Positions 1 through 11,884 of a stretch of 64,000 nucleotides of DNA are shown here, in pieces; the stretch's first letter is position 1, and every line of letters starts with the position of its first letter. Source of the stretch: Vicugna pacos (Eukaryota; Chordata; Mammalia; Artiodactyla; Camelidae); the NCBI RefSeq assembly GCF_048564905.1, contig NC_132994.1, forward strand, positions 13,355,652 through 13,419,651, given 5' to 3'. The translations under genes and the position numbers were made by a program. Below the pieces are notes generated by a model. The model made no database searches. It worked only from the letters and a program-made list of their open reading frames with translations, and was not told where the DNA came from.

Positions 1-388
1 ATATTTTGAATATTAACCCCATATCAGATATATGCAAATATCTTCTCCCATTTGGTAGGTTACTTTTGTTTTGACTTCCTTTGTTGTGCAAAAGCGTTTT
101 AGTTTGATCAAGTCCCATTTATTTATTTTTGCTTTTTTTGCGCCTACTTGAGGAGTTAGACCTCCCAAAATATTGCTAAGATCGATGTCAAAGAGAATAT
201 TGCATATGTTTTCTTCAAGGAGTTTTATGGTTGCAGGTTTTACACTGATGTCTTTAATTCCTTTTGAATGCATTTTTGTATGTCATGTAAGATAATGATC
301 CAGTTTCATTCTTTTGCATGTATCTGTCCAGTTTTCCCAACATTTATTGTCTTTTCTCCATTGTGTACTCTTGCCTCCACAGTCATAA

Positions 389-429
<41 letters not shown>

Positions 430-3065
430 CCCCCCCCCCAGGCTCTCTGTTTCATTGATCTATATGTCTGTTTCCATGCCAGTACCATACTGTTTTGACT
501 AAAATCAAGAAGCGTGATACTTCCAGCTCTGTTTTTCTTTCTCAAGATTTCTTTGGCTATTTGAGGTCTTTTGTGGTTCTACACAAATTTTAGAATTCTT
601 TATTCTAGTTATGCAAAAAATGCTATTGGTATTTCGATAGGAATCGCACTGAATCTATAGATTGCTTTGAATAGTATGGATATTTTAACAATGTTAATTC
701 TTCCAAACCATGAACACTGGATAGCTTTCTATTTATTTCTGTGGTCTTCAATTTCTTTCATTCATATTTTATAGTTTTCAGAGTACAGGTCTTTTACCTT
801 CTTGGTTAAATTTATTCCTAATTATTTTATTATTTTTGATGCAATTTTAATAAGATTGTTTTCTTAAATTCTCTGTCTGATAGCTCATTATTAGTGTATA
901 GAAACACAGCAGATTTCTGCAGCTTTACTGATTTCATTGTATCTTGCAACATTATTGAATTCATTGATGAGCTCTAATAGTTTTTTGGTGACATCTTTAG
1001 GATTTTCTATGTATAGCATCATGTCATCTGCGTACAATGGTGGTTTTATTTCTTCCTTTCCAATTTGAATTCTTTTCATTTTTCTTTTTCTTGTCTGACT
1101 GTGGTGGCTAGGATTTCCAATAATGTGTTGAATAAAAGTGGCAAGAGTGGGCATCCTTGTCTTGCTTCTGATCTTATAGGAAATTCAGATTTTCTCCATT
1201 GAATATGATGTTAGTTGTGGGTTTGTCATATATAGCTTTTATTACGTGAGTTATGTTCCCCCTATATCAATTTTGTTGAGGGTTTTTATCATAAATAGAT
1301 GTTGAATTTTGTCAAATGCTTTTTCTGCATCTGTTGAGATGATCATATAGTTTTTATGCTTTCCTTTGTTAATCTGGTGCATCACATTGATTGATTTTCT
1401 GGGATACATTTCAATTCATTATAGTGTATGAGCCTTATAATATATGGTTGAATCCTTTTTTGCAAATATTTTTGAGCATCTTTGCATCAATGTTCATCAG
1501 GGATATTGGCCTGTAGTTTTCTTTTCTTTTTTTTGGTGTCTGTCCGGTTTGCTGTCAGGGTAATGCTAGCCTTATACAATCAGTTTGAAAGCATTCTTTT
1601 CCTTCAGTTGTTTGGAATGATTTGAGAAGGACAGGTATTAACTCTTCTTTAAATGTTTGGTAGAATTCACTTGTGAAGCTGTCTGATCCTGGACTTTTGT
1701 TTGTTGAGAATTTTTGAATTACTGAATCAATTTAATTACTAGTAATTGGTCTGTTTAGATTTTCTATTTCTTCATGATTGTCTTTGAAGATTGTGATTCT
1801 AGGAATTTATACTTTTCCTCTAGTTTGTCTAATTTATTGCCATATAATTGCTCATAGTAGTCTCTTATTATCCTTTTTATTTCTGTGGTATCAGTTGTAA
1901 CTCTTCCTTTTTCATTTCTGATTTTATGTATTTGAGTCCTCTCTTTTTTTCCGGATAAGAGTTGCTAAGGATTTATAAATTTTGTTTATTCTTTTCAAGG
2001 AATAAGTTTTAGTTTCATTGATTTTTTTAGTCTCTATTTCACTTCTCTTTACTCTGATCCTGATTATTTCCTTCCTTCTACTAACTTTTTTGTTTGTTCT
2101 TCTTTTTTCTAGTTCCTTTCGATGCAAAGTTAGATTGTTTATTTGAAGTTGGTATCTTTTTTGAAGCAGGCCTGTATCACTATGAACTTTTCTCTTAGAA
2201 CACCTTTTGCTAAGTCCCAGAAATTTTAAAAAGCTGTGTTTCCATTTTCATTTGTCTCAAGATATTTTTTAATGTCCTCTTTTATTTCTTCATGGGCCCA
2301 CTGCTTTGTTAGTAGCATGTCATTTAGTCTCCATTGTTTGTGGATTATTTTCCAGTTTTCTTCTTGTGACTGATTTCCAGTTTCATACTGTTGTGGTTAG
2401 AAAAGACACCTGATACGATTCCAGTCTTCTTGAATGTAGAGAGACTTGTTTTGAGGCCTAACTCATCCTCTATCCTGGAGAATGTTTCATGTGTACTTGA
2501 AAAGAATGTATATGCTACAGTTTTTGGATGGAATATTCTGTATATGCCTATTAAGTATATATGTAATTTGACTTGATGTGTCATTTAAGGCCCATGTTTC
2601 CTTATTGGTTTTCTGTCAGGATGATCTATCCATTGATGTAAGTGTCATATTAAAGTCCCCTACTGTTGTCGTATTACTGTCAATTTCTCCTTTTACATCT
2701 GTTAATATCTGCTGTACGTATTTAGGTGCTTCTAGGTTGGGTGCCATGAATATTTACAAATGTTATAACTCTTGTTAAATTGACCCCTTTATCATTATGT
2801 AATGCTCTTTTGTTGTCTTTTTGTTATAGTCCTTGTTTTAAAGTCTATTTTATCTTATACAAGTATTTCTACCGCGGCTTTCTTTTTGTTTTCATTTGCA
2901 TGGAATATCTTTTTCCATCCCGTCACTTTCAGCCTGTGTGCTTTTAGATCTGAAGTGAGTTTCTTGTAGGCAGCATATAAATGGGTCTTTTTCTTTTCAT
3001 CCATTTAGCCACTCTGTCTGTTGATTGTAGCACTCAGTCAACTGACATTTAAAGTAATTACTGAT
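1..3065 (-). pseudogene. L1 ORF2 remnant (endonuclease-reverse transcriptase)
   Basis: This is decayed L1 ORF2, which in live elements encodes the endonuclease and reverse transcriptase for target-primed reverse transcription. The minus-strand frame at 2345-2584 has the endonuclease stretch IYRIFHPKTVAYTFFSSTHETFSRI in recognisable L1 form (shown here only as IYRIFHPK...YTFFSS). The frame at 1924-2127 holds the linker with INETK. The frame at 891-1154 carries the reverse-transcriptase active-site motif YADD at 1023-1034. The frame at 13-273 holds the C-terminal WDLIKLK block. Several frame changes and stops separate these pieces, so no product is expected. Confidence 0.92.
397..439. repeat. 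(TA)n followed by a C run
   Basis: About 30 bases of alternating TA (397-427) are followed by eleven C (429-439). This lies inside the antisense L1 ORF2 remnant and breaks it. It probably arose by expansion of a short AT run in the L1. Confidence 0.95.
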
Positions 3066-3579
3066 ATGTATGTACTTATTTCCATTTTGTTAATTATTTT
3101 TGGTTGTTTTTGTAGTTCTCCTCTGTTTCTTATTCTCTTGTTCCTTTCCCTTGTGACTTGATGATTCTCTTTAGCGTTATGTTTAGATTTCTTTCTCTTT
3201 TTTTGTATTTATTATAGGTTTTTGGTTTGTAGTTATCATGAGGATAATACATTGCAATCTATATATAAAGCTGTCTGTCTTAAGTTGATAGTCACTTAAG
3301 TGCAAATGCATTCTAAAAGCATTACATTTTTACTCCCCCTCTACATTTTATGTTGTTGATGCTATATTTTACATCTTTTTACTTTATGTATCCCTTAACT
3401 ACTTATTGTAGTGATAGTTGATTTCACTACTACTTTTATCTTTAGCCTTCATATTAGCTTTATAAGTGGTTGATCCACTATCTTTACTATGTTTGCCCTT
3501 ACCAATGAGATCTTTTCTTTGTATATTTCTTTATTTCTAGTTATTTCCTAATTTCTAGTTTTCTGCTTAAAGAAGTCCC

Positions 3580-4500
3580 TTCAACATTTCTTGTAAGGCT
3601 GGTTTAGTGGTGATAAATTCCTTTAGATTTTTCTTGTCTGGGAAACTCTTAACTTCTCCTTCAGTTCTGAAATGATAACCTTGCTGGATAGAGTATTCTT
3701 GGTTGTAAAATATTTTTTCCTTTCAGCACTTTGAATGTAACTTGCTACTCTCTTCTAGCATGTAAAGCTTCTGATGAAAATTAGCTGAATAGTCTTTTGG
3801 GGTTCCCTTATATGTAACTAGCTGTTTTTCTTTGGCTGTTCTTAAAATTATTTCTTTATCTTTTTAACTTTTGACATTCTTTTGTAAAATGTCACTTAGC
3901 ATGGATCCTTTGGGGTTCATCTTTTTGGGGATTCTCTTTGCTTCTTGTAGCTGGGTGTCTGTTTCCTTCCCTAGGTTAGGGAAGTTGTCAGCCAGTATTT
4001 CTTCAATAAGTTTTCTGTGCCTCTCTCTCTTTCATCTCCCTCTGGGATCTCTCTAATACAAATATTAGTGCACCTGGCATGGTCTCAAAGGTTCCAGAAA
4101 CTATTCTAATTTTTAAAAATTCTTTTTTCTTTTTGCTGTTCTGATTCAGTGATTTTCACAACATTGTCTTCTAGATCACTAATCCATCCTTCTGTATCAT
4201 CCAATCTGCTATTGATTACTTTTAGTGTATTTTTTATTTACATTACTGTGTTCTTCAGATTTAATTGGTTCTTTCTTATATTTTCTAACTATTTTTTAAA
4301 GTTCTCAGATAGGTTCATTCATTCTTATCCCAAGGTCTGTGAGCATCTTTATGACTATAACTTTGAATTCTTTATCATGTCCATTACTCATCTCTGTATC
4401 ATTAAGGTGTTTTTCTGAGGCTGTGTCTTGTTCTCTTATTTGGAATGTGTTTCTTCTTTTCCTCATTTTGCTTGCCTCTCTGTGTTTGTTTCTATGTCTG
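3580..4500 (-). pseudogene. L1 ORF1 remnant (RNA-binding chaperone)
   Basis: This antisense block has the layout of mammalian L1 ORF1. Near 3590-3760 lies the region that reads, on the minus strand, as the conserved C-terminal half, and upstream is the variable coiled-coil part. In live L1 this protein coats the L1 RNA. Here only short frames survive. The assignment rests on position between ORF2 and the 5' UTR and on similarity at the DNA level to L1 ORF1 of other mammals. The start is not defined. Confidence 0.75.
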
Positions 4501-4519
4501 AAGCAGAACGGCTACCACT

Positions 4520-6176
4520 CTCAGTCTTGAAGGAATGGCCTTGTGTAGGTGATAACCCTTCTCATTCAACCCTGCCCTAGTTCTTGGTTGTTTCCAAATC
4601 TTTGTAGTTGTCTATATTGCCTGGTTTACTCTTGATATGCCCTGTTATTGGGAATAAGCTGAGACATGTCAGTGTTCTGAGGGGAGGAATCTCATTCAGT
4701 ACCTAGTTTCAGGCCGATTAGATGCCAGACTCTCAGGCAACAGCTTTTAAAGAAAGCAGATAAATACAGTCTTGTAGGGGCATAATTGTAATCCCTGCTG
4801 GCTTCTAGACCAGGAGATCTGAAGCTGTCCCCTGGATGATAGCTGCAAAAATCTGAGTTCCTAACAAGTGTATAAGCTTCTTTTCTGGGGAGCCTCATAA
4901 AGTTGTAATGAACCCAATGGGGTGCATATGGATGGTGTCTCCTTGCTTACATTTCCTGGGAGTGCCTCCTTAGCCTCTAGATATGTGGAAAGCCGGAAGC
5001 CTGTCCCTCAGGGTGAAGTTTCAGGTTAAGTAAATAGGGCTTTTTCACTGGAAAGCTGGGGTTGGTTTTCAGTCTGCTGTCTGTGCAGTGCCCTAAGGGT
5101 GGTGGCCTGCCCAAAACTATCTTTCCAGTTGTTACAGTCCCATGGAGTGAGGGGAATCTAGCTCCATTGGCCACCATGACCAGGCAATCAAGAGGTGTTC
5201 CCTTTGTGGACTGTGCTGGCTTTAGCCAGGTGGCTGGAGAGTGTAGGAGGCAGGACTTGCTCTTTTGCTTCAGGAAGTCAGCAGGAAAATGACTTGACTG
5301 TGTGTGTCTTCGGGCTTCAGCAATGCAGCATGTGAGTGCCTTGCTTGTGTGCCTCTTGGCTTTAGGCTGGGAGCAGGAGAACGCCGTGACTGCTCACACT
5401 GGCCATCCCCAGCCAGGGGAAAGGGAGTGTTGCTGCTGCCCACACCCACAGGCTTTAGCTAGGGAGCAGAAGATTGCCACAGCCATTCAACGTGCCCACC
5501 TGAGTGCTTCAGCAGTGCGCTGGGACTGCTCACCCCAACATCAGAGCTCTTGTACTAGCAGGTTAGCTGGGGAGCACAACGATGGCATCCGTCAGCGCCT
5601 CTATCTCCAGCGAGTATTTCCACGATCCTCTGCCCCTCCAGCCAATGCTTTCAGATTAGATAAAATTATGATCTTTCACATATAGTCTTGGCACTTTTCA
5701 AACAGCTGTTATTTCGCTGGGTCTTGGTGGGAGTAAACCTCAAGCAAGCCCTTTAAGAAAGGGATCTCAGTTTCCCTTAGTGTGTTGGGACCCTTAGAAG
5801 TGATCCTCTTGGTTTCCTAAGCAAGCTGTTTTGAAGACTGTCTCTTCAGTGTTGATCTCAGAAGCCAGGGTGCCTGATTTGAGGCATCCAACTCCTTGCT
5901 CCTCTGGGAGCAGTGCCTGGTCTATCCAGTGAGATTTCTCCTTAATGTGTGCTGACACACTGAGGGGTGGGATTTTTTTAGTGAGAGCATTTCTCCACCT
6001 CTCCTACCCATCTTGATGTGGTCCTTTTTTTTAAATCTTTTGTTGTGTAGCAGGCGTTTAACTAATTCTCACTTTCATTTCAGAAGGAACTGATCTATAT
6101 GTAGCTATATATTTGTTGTGTTGATGGGAGGAGGTAAGTTCAGGCTCTTCCTACACCTCTGTCTTGAACTTGCCCC
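4520..6176 (-). promoter_or_regulatory. L1 5' UTR / internal promoter region, antisense
   Basis: This is the leader of the L1 that reads leftwards, about 1.65 kb and richer in G and C than the surrounding DNA. In live L1s this region holds the internal RNA polymerase II promoter. A related short block starting with gctttag or gttag, followed by a gggagca-type core, recurs at 5219, 5359, 5452 and 5561, so part of the leader is a degenerate short tandem array. The forward frame of 127 codons at 5302-5685 runs against the L1 direction and is a chance frame in this GC-richer stretch. Confidence 0.75.
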
Positions 6177-6224
6177 TAACGCAAGCATCTCAATGGCATA
6201 ATTTGTATGGTTTTGCCATTAACA

Positions 6225-6375
6225 AATGATTCTCCCATGCATTATCTCAGTTCATATGACAGCCCCTCCTCACTTACATCCTGAGGTTGCTGTGGAAATA
6301 AAACAGTTAATAGGTATAAAAAGCTTTTGAAATGTTAAAGAGGCCAGTTAAACGCATTCAGTAATAACGGTTTCA
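6225..6375 (+). mobile_element. MIR SINE fragment
   Basis: The stretch tcctgaggttgctgtgg, then the aaacagttaataggtataaaa segment (positions 6295-6325) and the following Cag...attcagtaata match the central and 3' parts of the MIR consensus in order. MIR is an old tRNA-derived SINE shared by all mammals. The divergence is high, as expected for the family. Confidence 0.6.
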
Positions 6376-8075
6376 CAGTATAATTAGAAAATACTCCATA
6401 GAAGAACCATGTTTCCAGAGTTTAAACAGACAGTGTTCTCAAACCATTAACACAGACCTCAACTGGATTTTTTAGCTACCCAGCATTTAATTTCCGTTGC
6501 TGAGTTCATAAGCCAGCCATCCCTGGTAACACACAAGGCAGGGCAGCCAATGGGGAGAGCCTCATCAGCTCCATGCCAAATGCAGCCTCTGATTGGCTTA
6601 TTCCAAACAAGGACAGTTTGTAGCTGTTATGCCAAGAAACCCACACAATGCAGACCTGCTTTTCTTTTTACACTTCCCACTGGTGTAGTAAATAGTAACT
6701 TTTTGCCAACCATTCATAAACTAATCTGCCACATACATCTAAAAAGTACCTAATTTGAGATATTCTAGGAAATGTGCAATTTTTAAAACCTCTCAGTGTT
6801 TTTCAATTCTCACTTTTCTCTGTAAGCTTATGATTTAAAAGCATTTACATAATGATAAAGGCATTTGAAATCACATAATTATGAGCAGTTTTTGAAAAAA
6901 TGGCATAAAAATGCAATTTGAAAAATACTATTCTCAGGAAAGCAGTAATCTATTTTTGCTTTAATTTGAAAACTTGAAGATCTAAAACAAAGTCTTTTAA
7001 ATACACAGTAAAGCATTTCAGTAGCCAATGATAGTTTGGGCAGGCATTAAATGAATTACTGGCATACTTTCTGTTTATTGTCATTTTTAATGTCTCTTTA
7101 AGTTAATAAATGCAAATTGTTACAATGAAGAAATCTATAGATAAGAGTATTTAGTCAATGGCTATGCCCCATTTAAAAATAAATGACTTTTTATTTTTAA
7201 AATTTAATGATCACATATAATATATGTAATATAATAATTTTATAAGTAAAATTCAGCACTTCACAGATATCAGAATATTACTGGTGAAAATTTACAAACT
7301 ATATTATCAACTCCTGAGACCTTTCAATTGAACCACTAATTTGATAAACAGGAACTTACTGAAGACTTTTTAAATGTTTGTTAAAGCCCTTTTGTTACTT
7401 TTAATGTGTATATAATATAGAACAATAATAGTAAGAATATGTTTTTAAAAATGCTCTGAATTTAAAGCAGATAACGGTTGACCCCTCTGCTTTGTCTCCT
7501 ATTCACCAGCAGGACCAGACCACAAAGAACTGCTTTTCTCAAAGCTTACAGATAATAAATGCTATCAATAGAAGTCATCTTACTGTTTAGAGTCAAAAGA
7601 TCTATTCTATACCTGTAAGAGAAATAGATACATTTAAATCCTAGGATTATGCTAAACTTTATAAAATAGAGGAGCTCTTGCAAATACGTAACAGATTTAA
7701 GCATTACAAAACTCTTCATTCATTTGAAACCTGGGAAATTTCGTATTTTCCTTTCTCAATTTTCAACAGATAAATACAATAAAATACTGTTTAAGTTGAA
7801 CAACACAGATGAATATAAAAGATCTATTTCTTTTGTGAGAAAGAGAGTAGAATGCCTTTGGGCTGATGCAAATATTAACTTACAGAAATTTTTAAAAGCT
7901 GATTTTAACTTCGTAGTTGCTATATTACAAAATGAGTAGAAGACAAAGAATATAGATCTCTAATTATAGATTCATGACTCTTTAAGGAAACTCAAACATT
8001 CTCTTCTTATTTTACACCTTTTCTGAGTATTTTAATCATTCCATAACTTCAGTTAGCATTTTATATTCAGCTCAA
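6376..8075. other. No identifiable feature
   Basis: This is AT-rich sequence with no repeat, exon or RNA gene I recognise. Short open frames (6550-6753, 7724-7939) have no recognisable protein motif and no splice context I can support. Confidence 0.5.
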
Positions 8076-8079
8076 TCTA

Positions 8080-8345
8080 TTTTTCTCATTTCAAGACTCA
8101 CTTATAAAATTCCCCTGTTAGAGGTCCCATGGTATCTAAAATCAGCATCAATCCATCAATATCTTCATCTCCATAAATGTAAACTTCTTCTACCCAAACC
8201 AGAAGTCTTGGAATTAACTAAACACCTCTCTTTCCATATCTTGCCATATTCAATAAAGCCACATTGATTCAGAGCTCTCAAATCTATCCTATGTTTAGGT
8301 TCTCAATTTCCCTTGTCTGTAACACTGCAATAGCCTTGCAGATTT
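8080..8345 (+). mobile_element. L2 LINE fragment, sense
   Basis: This pyrimidine-rich stretch follows the order of the L2 (CR1-clade LINE) coding region downstream of the reverse-transcriptase core. It contains the blocks reading like aaaccagaagtcttggaatt, then ccacattgattc and gtaacactgcaatagcctt. It is strongly diverged. It stops shortly before an L2 piece in the opposite orientation. Confidence 0.6.
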
Positions 8346-8479
8346 CTAGAGGACATGACAGGTAAGCTGAGCCCAAAGATGATTTAGCAGATGGAAGGAT
8401 GTTGAAGAAACAGTCTCTCACTGAGAGAACACCTGCAAAGTTCTGTCTAAGCTGGGGAAAGAAGCATATTCCATTAAAA

Positions 8480-9290
8480 AACTGGCAATAGTTCTGCAGA
8501 GGTGAAGCCAGGAGATCAAGAAAGAGCTGAGAAGCTAAATGGGAGGTGAGAAAGTGAGGAAATGGATGTGAACAATTCCATCAAAGTTTGCCTGTGAAAG
8601 AGAAGAGAGAGAGAGCAGCAGGAGCTAGAAGAGAGTGTGAGATCCAGGGAGGCCTTTAGATTTTGTCTTAAAGATAATAAAGACTTAAATATGTTTAAAT
8701 AATGGTGACAAGGAACTGGTAGATAGACAGATTTAGGTTAAATATTTAGGAGAAAAAAGAGAAAATAGATAAAGATTTATGATTAGTCAAGATAGATGGG
8801 GATCCAAACGTTAAAAGAAAGCTTAGCTTTAGACTGAGGGGTTGGTGGGGGCCTCTCTCTACAAGAAAAGAGAAGGAAGAAAGAGAGTGGAGGTAGGAAA
8901 GGTAGGACATGGCTTCTCTGTTCTTTGTGAAGTCCTATGCTAAGATTAGGGGTTTAGACGAGGGAGGAGAAAGCTGAAAGAAAGTAAGAAAATTTGAAGT
9001 TGCTGTTGTGGGAATGCAAGAGGAAGGTGAAAGGGAATCTTTGAAAGTGCCTCCTGGCACTGAAACTCCATTGAGATCGAGACTCTAAGTTTTATAGGAC
9101 AAATTTGGGATACTGTGTAATTTTAATTTTGGTAGAACTTATTAGCCTGGATATGGATGGGGGAAGACACCCAGTGAAGTTTATCTAGAGTTGTGATTTT
9201 TCCAGGTAGGTGTGACAAAAAGGAAATGGGACAAGATGCTGAAGATGAGAATAATAGGAATATAGCTTCAGCCTCTATGCAAGGTACCAA
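8480..9290 (-). mobile_element. L2 LINE fragment, antisense, RT upstream part
   Basis: This purine-rich stretch reads as the reverse complement of the L2 ORF2 region just upstream of the reverse-transcriptase core. It includes the block around 8585-8660 with tttgcctgtgaaagagaaga and the gatccagggaggcct segment. It must be a separate copy from 11885-13015, because the order of parts on the minus strand is wrong for a single element. Confidence 0.65.
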
Positions 9291-9339
9291 GATTTTTATT
9301 TTTGAGAGACAAATACAAAAGGGTACATAGAGGGCTTGG

Positions 9340-9540
9340 GGAGCTTACCTACTGGCCACTGTACCAGGCTTCATTTACTTTATTTCTCTCATGAACCATA
9401 ACAAACCTATTTTGTGAGCTGCAGTATTATTTCCATTTTACAAATTAAAAAGTTGAAAATCTCAGAGGAGGAGTTAAATATCCATGGTCATACAACTAGG
9501 ACCCAGTGGAACTAGGTCTCAACCAAAATCAAAACTAAGG
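9340..9540 (-). mobile_element. MIR SINE, antisense
   Basis: The order of blocks is that of MIR in reverse: ccactgtaccaggc, then the tcatgaaccataacaa segment, the ttatttccattttacaaatt core, and catacaactaggaccc. It is a good full-length match by eye, with ordinary divergence for the family. Confidence 0.8.
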
Positions 9541-9779
9541 TCTAGCAGACCCCAAGGTCCAGATACTATGCCTTGGTGAAAGCAATGAGTGGAATGACTC
9601 TTTCCCTGTAAAGTTCCATTTTTAAAAAAATGTACAGACAATTTGAGGATGCAAAGAAGAATCAGGACAACTAAAACACACAAGTCCAGATTGAGGACAT
9701 TATTAATTCCAAATCGGGTATTATCAAACAGCAATATTTGACAGCTGTGTAAAACCTTAGATGATCCAAAAGAAGTTTC

Positions 9780-9895
9780 ATAAATTTTATCTCAATAATC
9801 AAAACAACTTATGAAATAGATATTTTATCATTCCTATTTCATGGTTTCCAGGAAGCTAAGGGATTTACACAGTTTACTAACCAATGAATTTTGCC
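9780..9895 (-). mobile_element. MIR SINE fragment, antisense
   Basis: A second reversed MIR piece lies 240 bases from the first. The ttatctcaataatcaaaaca, ttatcattcctatttcatgg and ggatttacacagtttacta blocks follow the MIR order. The ends of the element are missing. Confidence 0.7.
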
Positions 9896-11884
9896 TTTTC
9901 ATTTGTGCTTGTGAAAGCCCCTGTAAAACTCAAAATTATTACAGATGTTATTAGCAAGTTTGTGTTCCACATATGAGTTTGATGCAGTTAAAAGGTAGAG
10001 TAAATCTTGATACTTATTTTTTTTTATTCTTTCAATTTTGCAACTATCAGGAAAACATATTTGGCATAGCAATAAGCTTTTTTGAACTCTTGGAGAGAAA
10101 ACCTGCTTACTTCACACAAATCAGATGGGGTTGTCACTGGAAAATAGTCCAAGATCTCTCTCATGTAGAGATTTGGCTACTTTTCATTCTCTTTCTGTGT
10201 AGAGGTCACAACTCAAGGTTGTTTTCATTCCAAAATCATCTGACATAAGTTTGCCCACTCCTCTCAGACTCAGGACACTTCCATTGTTATTTTACTGGGC
10301 AAAGAGAGAAATATAAAAAGTCATTAAATTGAGAAAAATAAATATAGAAGGATAGGTCAATGGAAAAGAATAGAATATCAAATACAAATCAGGAAAGAAG
10401 GAGCTAGAAGGAAAACCAAGAGAGCTATGTAAGTGACCAACATGTTACTCTTTCCACCATACACTTTGTCTTTAACCACAATTTCCTTATCTTCCCCCCT
10501 CCTTGTAGGTGGCCTTCTTACCCTACTACCTTCATCTTACAGGAACATTTCTGGCTTCACTAAACCAATAGGTCTAGGCAGATTATTGTAATCCTTTGTA
10601 CCCTTCCTTAGAGCCAAGATACTTTTGACATATGCTATTTCTTAATGCTATGGAAATGGTTGAAACAGGTATTAAAAAGAGGTCTGACTTTTATTAATGG
10701 AATTGATAGGGCCAATATGATCTAAGAGGATCCTGATGTTGTCTTGAAATGGAAATTTGTTGTTGAGCTTTGAAAAGAAGCAAAGATAGAACATCTAAAG
10801 AAAATATTTAGTGATAAATAATTCATTTCTTGGGTTTAGTGCCTCAATAAGAAACTGAAATTATGCCAAATGAGAATTTTAAAGACTTGACAAACAATGG
10901 AAGACAGAAATCTATAGTGTTAAAGAAACTAGTATCATATCAACTCCTGGATTACTTCTACATAATTTTAGGGTAAGACTGTAGTCTTGATTTAAATAAG
11001 TAGGGCTGTTGGAGCCTACACATTCTAGGTTTGTATCTATTAGCAGTTGATGAAAAATAAGAAGGAGGAGGAGAAAGAGAAAGGGGAAGAAGAAGAGGAA
11101 GAGGGCAGAGAAAGGAAAGAAGCAAACAACAAAAAGCATTAAATAATTTCCATTTTTCTCAGTGAAGTAAGTTTGTTTCTTTACTTGATAGACCCTTGGT
11201 TCCCGAAGGCAGGAAAAGGCAGGCTGAAAAAAAAGTTAAACAAAATCACTACAATGTTCACCAGAATTTGGGGCCATCTCCATAACTAAGGTGCTTTCTC
11301 CATGTTAATATAACCATATGAGGCCTGTCTCTCATGGAAGCTCCTCAGTGGTTTTGACAATGCAAACAGCGTTTTTTGCTAAAGCAAAGTGCGTGTTCTT
11401 ATATAGACTGATGCTAAAATCTGTATCAGTAAGTTTACTTCTTGTTCATTGAAGATGGCTCCATAACAAAACTATTTCTACTTCACTATAGAAATCAGTG
11501 CTCTGATCATCTGCTTATAGAAAATTCTCTATTAAAGATAAATCAATAAAATCAATAGTATTTATTGTCCAAATTCAGGTGTTTGATTCCTAGGTTACTG
11601 AGTTATTGACTTTTGTAATGATGCCAATTTAAGGAAGAAAAAGAATAAATGCTTACTATTTCATGGTTTAGAAGTAGATTTGAAATTTCCTTTCAAAATC
11701 ACTTTCCATTTAAATCATCCCAATCAACTCTGACAAAAATCTCACTGATTTTGCCACTCACTTACCAAACTACATAATCTTTATCTACCAAACCAAAGAT
11801 TCAGGACCTTCTCAAGGAGGAAAATGTTCAAAAAATGATGCTGATGTTAATATACTTCTTTTTCTCCAGGACACCTGAGGATCA
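9896..11884. other. No identifiable gene; one purine-rich tract
   Basis: I recognise no repeat family or exon in this stretch apart from a purine-rich low-complexity tract at about 11050-11125 (GAA/GGA type). The minus-strand frame at 10912-11139 is the hydrophobic shadow of that tract. The forward frame of 91 codons at 9973-10248 has no recognisable motif. Confidence 0.5.

Larger units (their letters stand above)
1..6176 (-). mobile_element. LINE-1, nearly full-length 5' part, antisense
   Basis: This is an antisense L1 retrotransposon cut by the left window edge. Read on the minus strand from 6176 it runs 5' UTR, ORF1, ORF2. The left edge falls in the last third of ORF2, so the rest of ORF2 and the 3' UTR lie outside. 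The 5' end is recognisable near 6176, where L1-like leader sequence gives way to unrelated DNA. Most genomic L1s are 5'-truncated, so an intact 5' end is notable. The frames are broken into short pieces (longest under 90 codons) and a TA/C simple repeat interrupts ORF2, so the copy is dead. Confidence 0.93.

Noticed and set aside
5302-5685. Forward open frame of 127 codons
   Set aside because: It runs against the direction of the L1 leader it lies in, has no domain, and owes its length to the GC-richer sequence.
11050-11125. Purine-rich tract as a regulatory element
   Set aside because: Simple low-complexity GAA/GGA sequence with no further structure.
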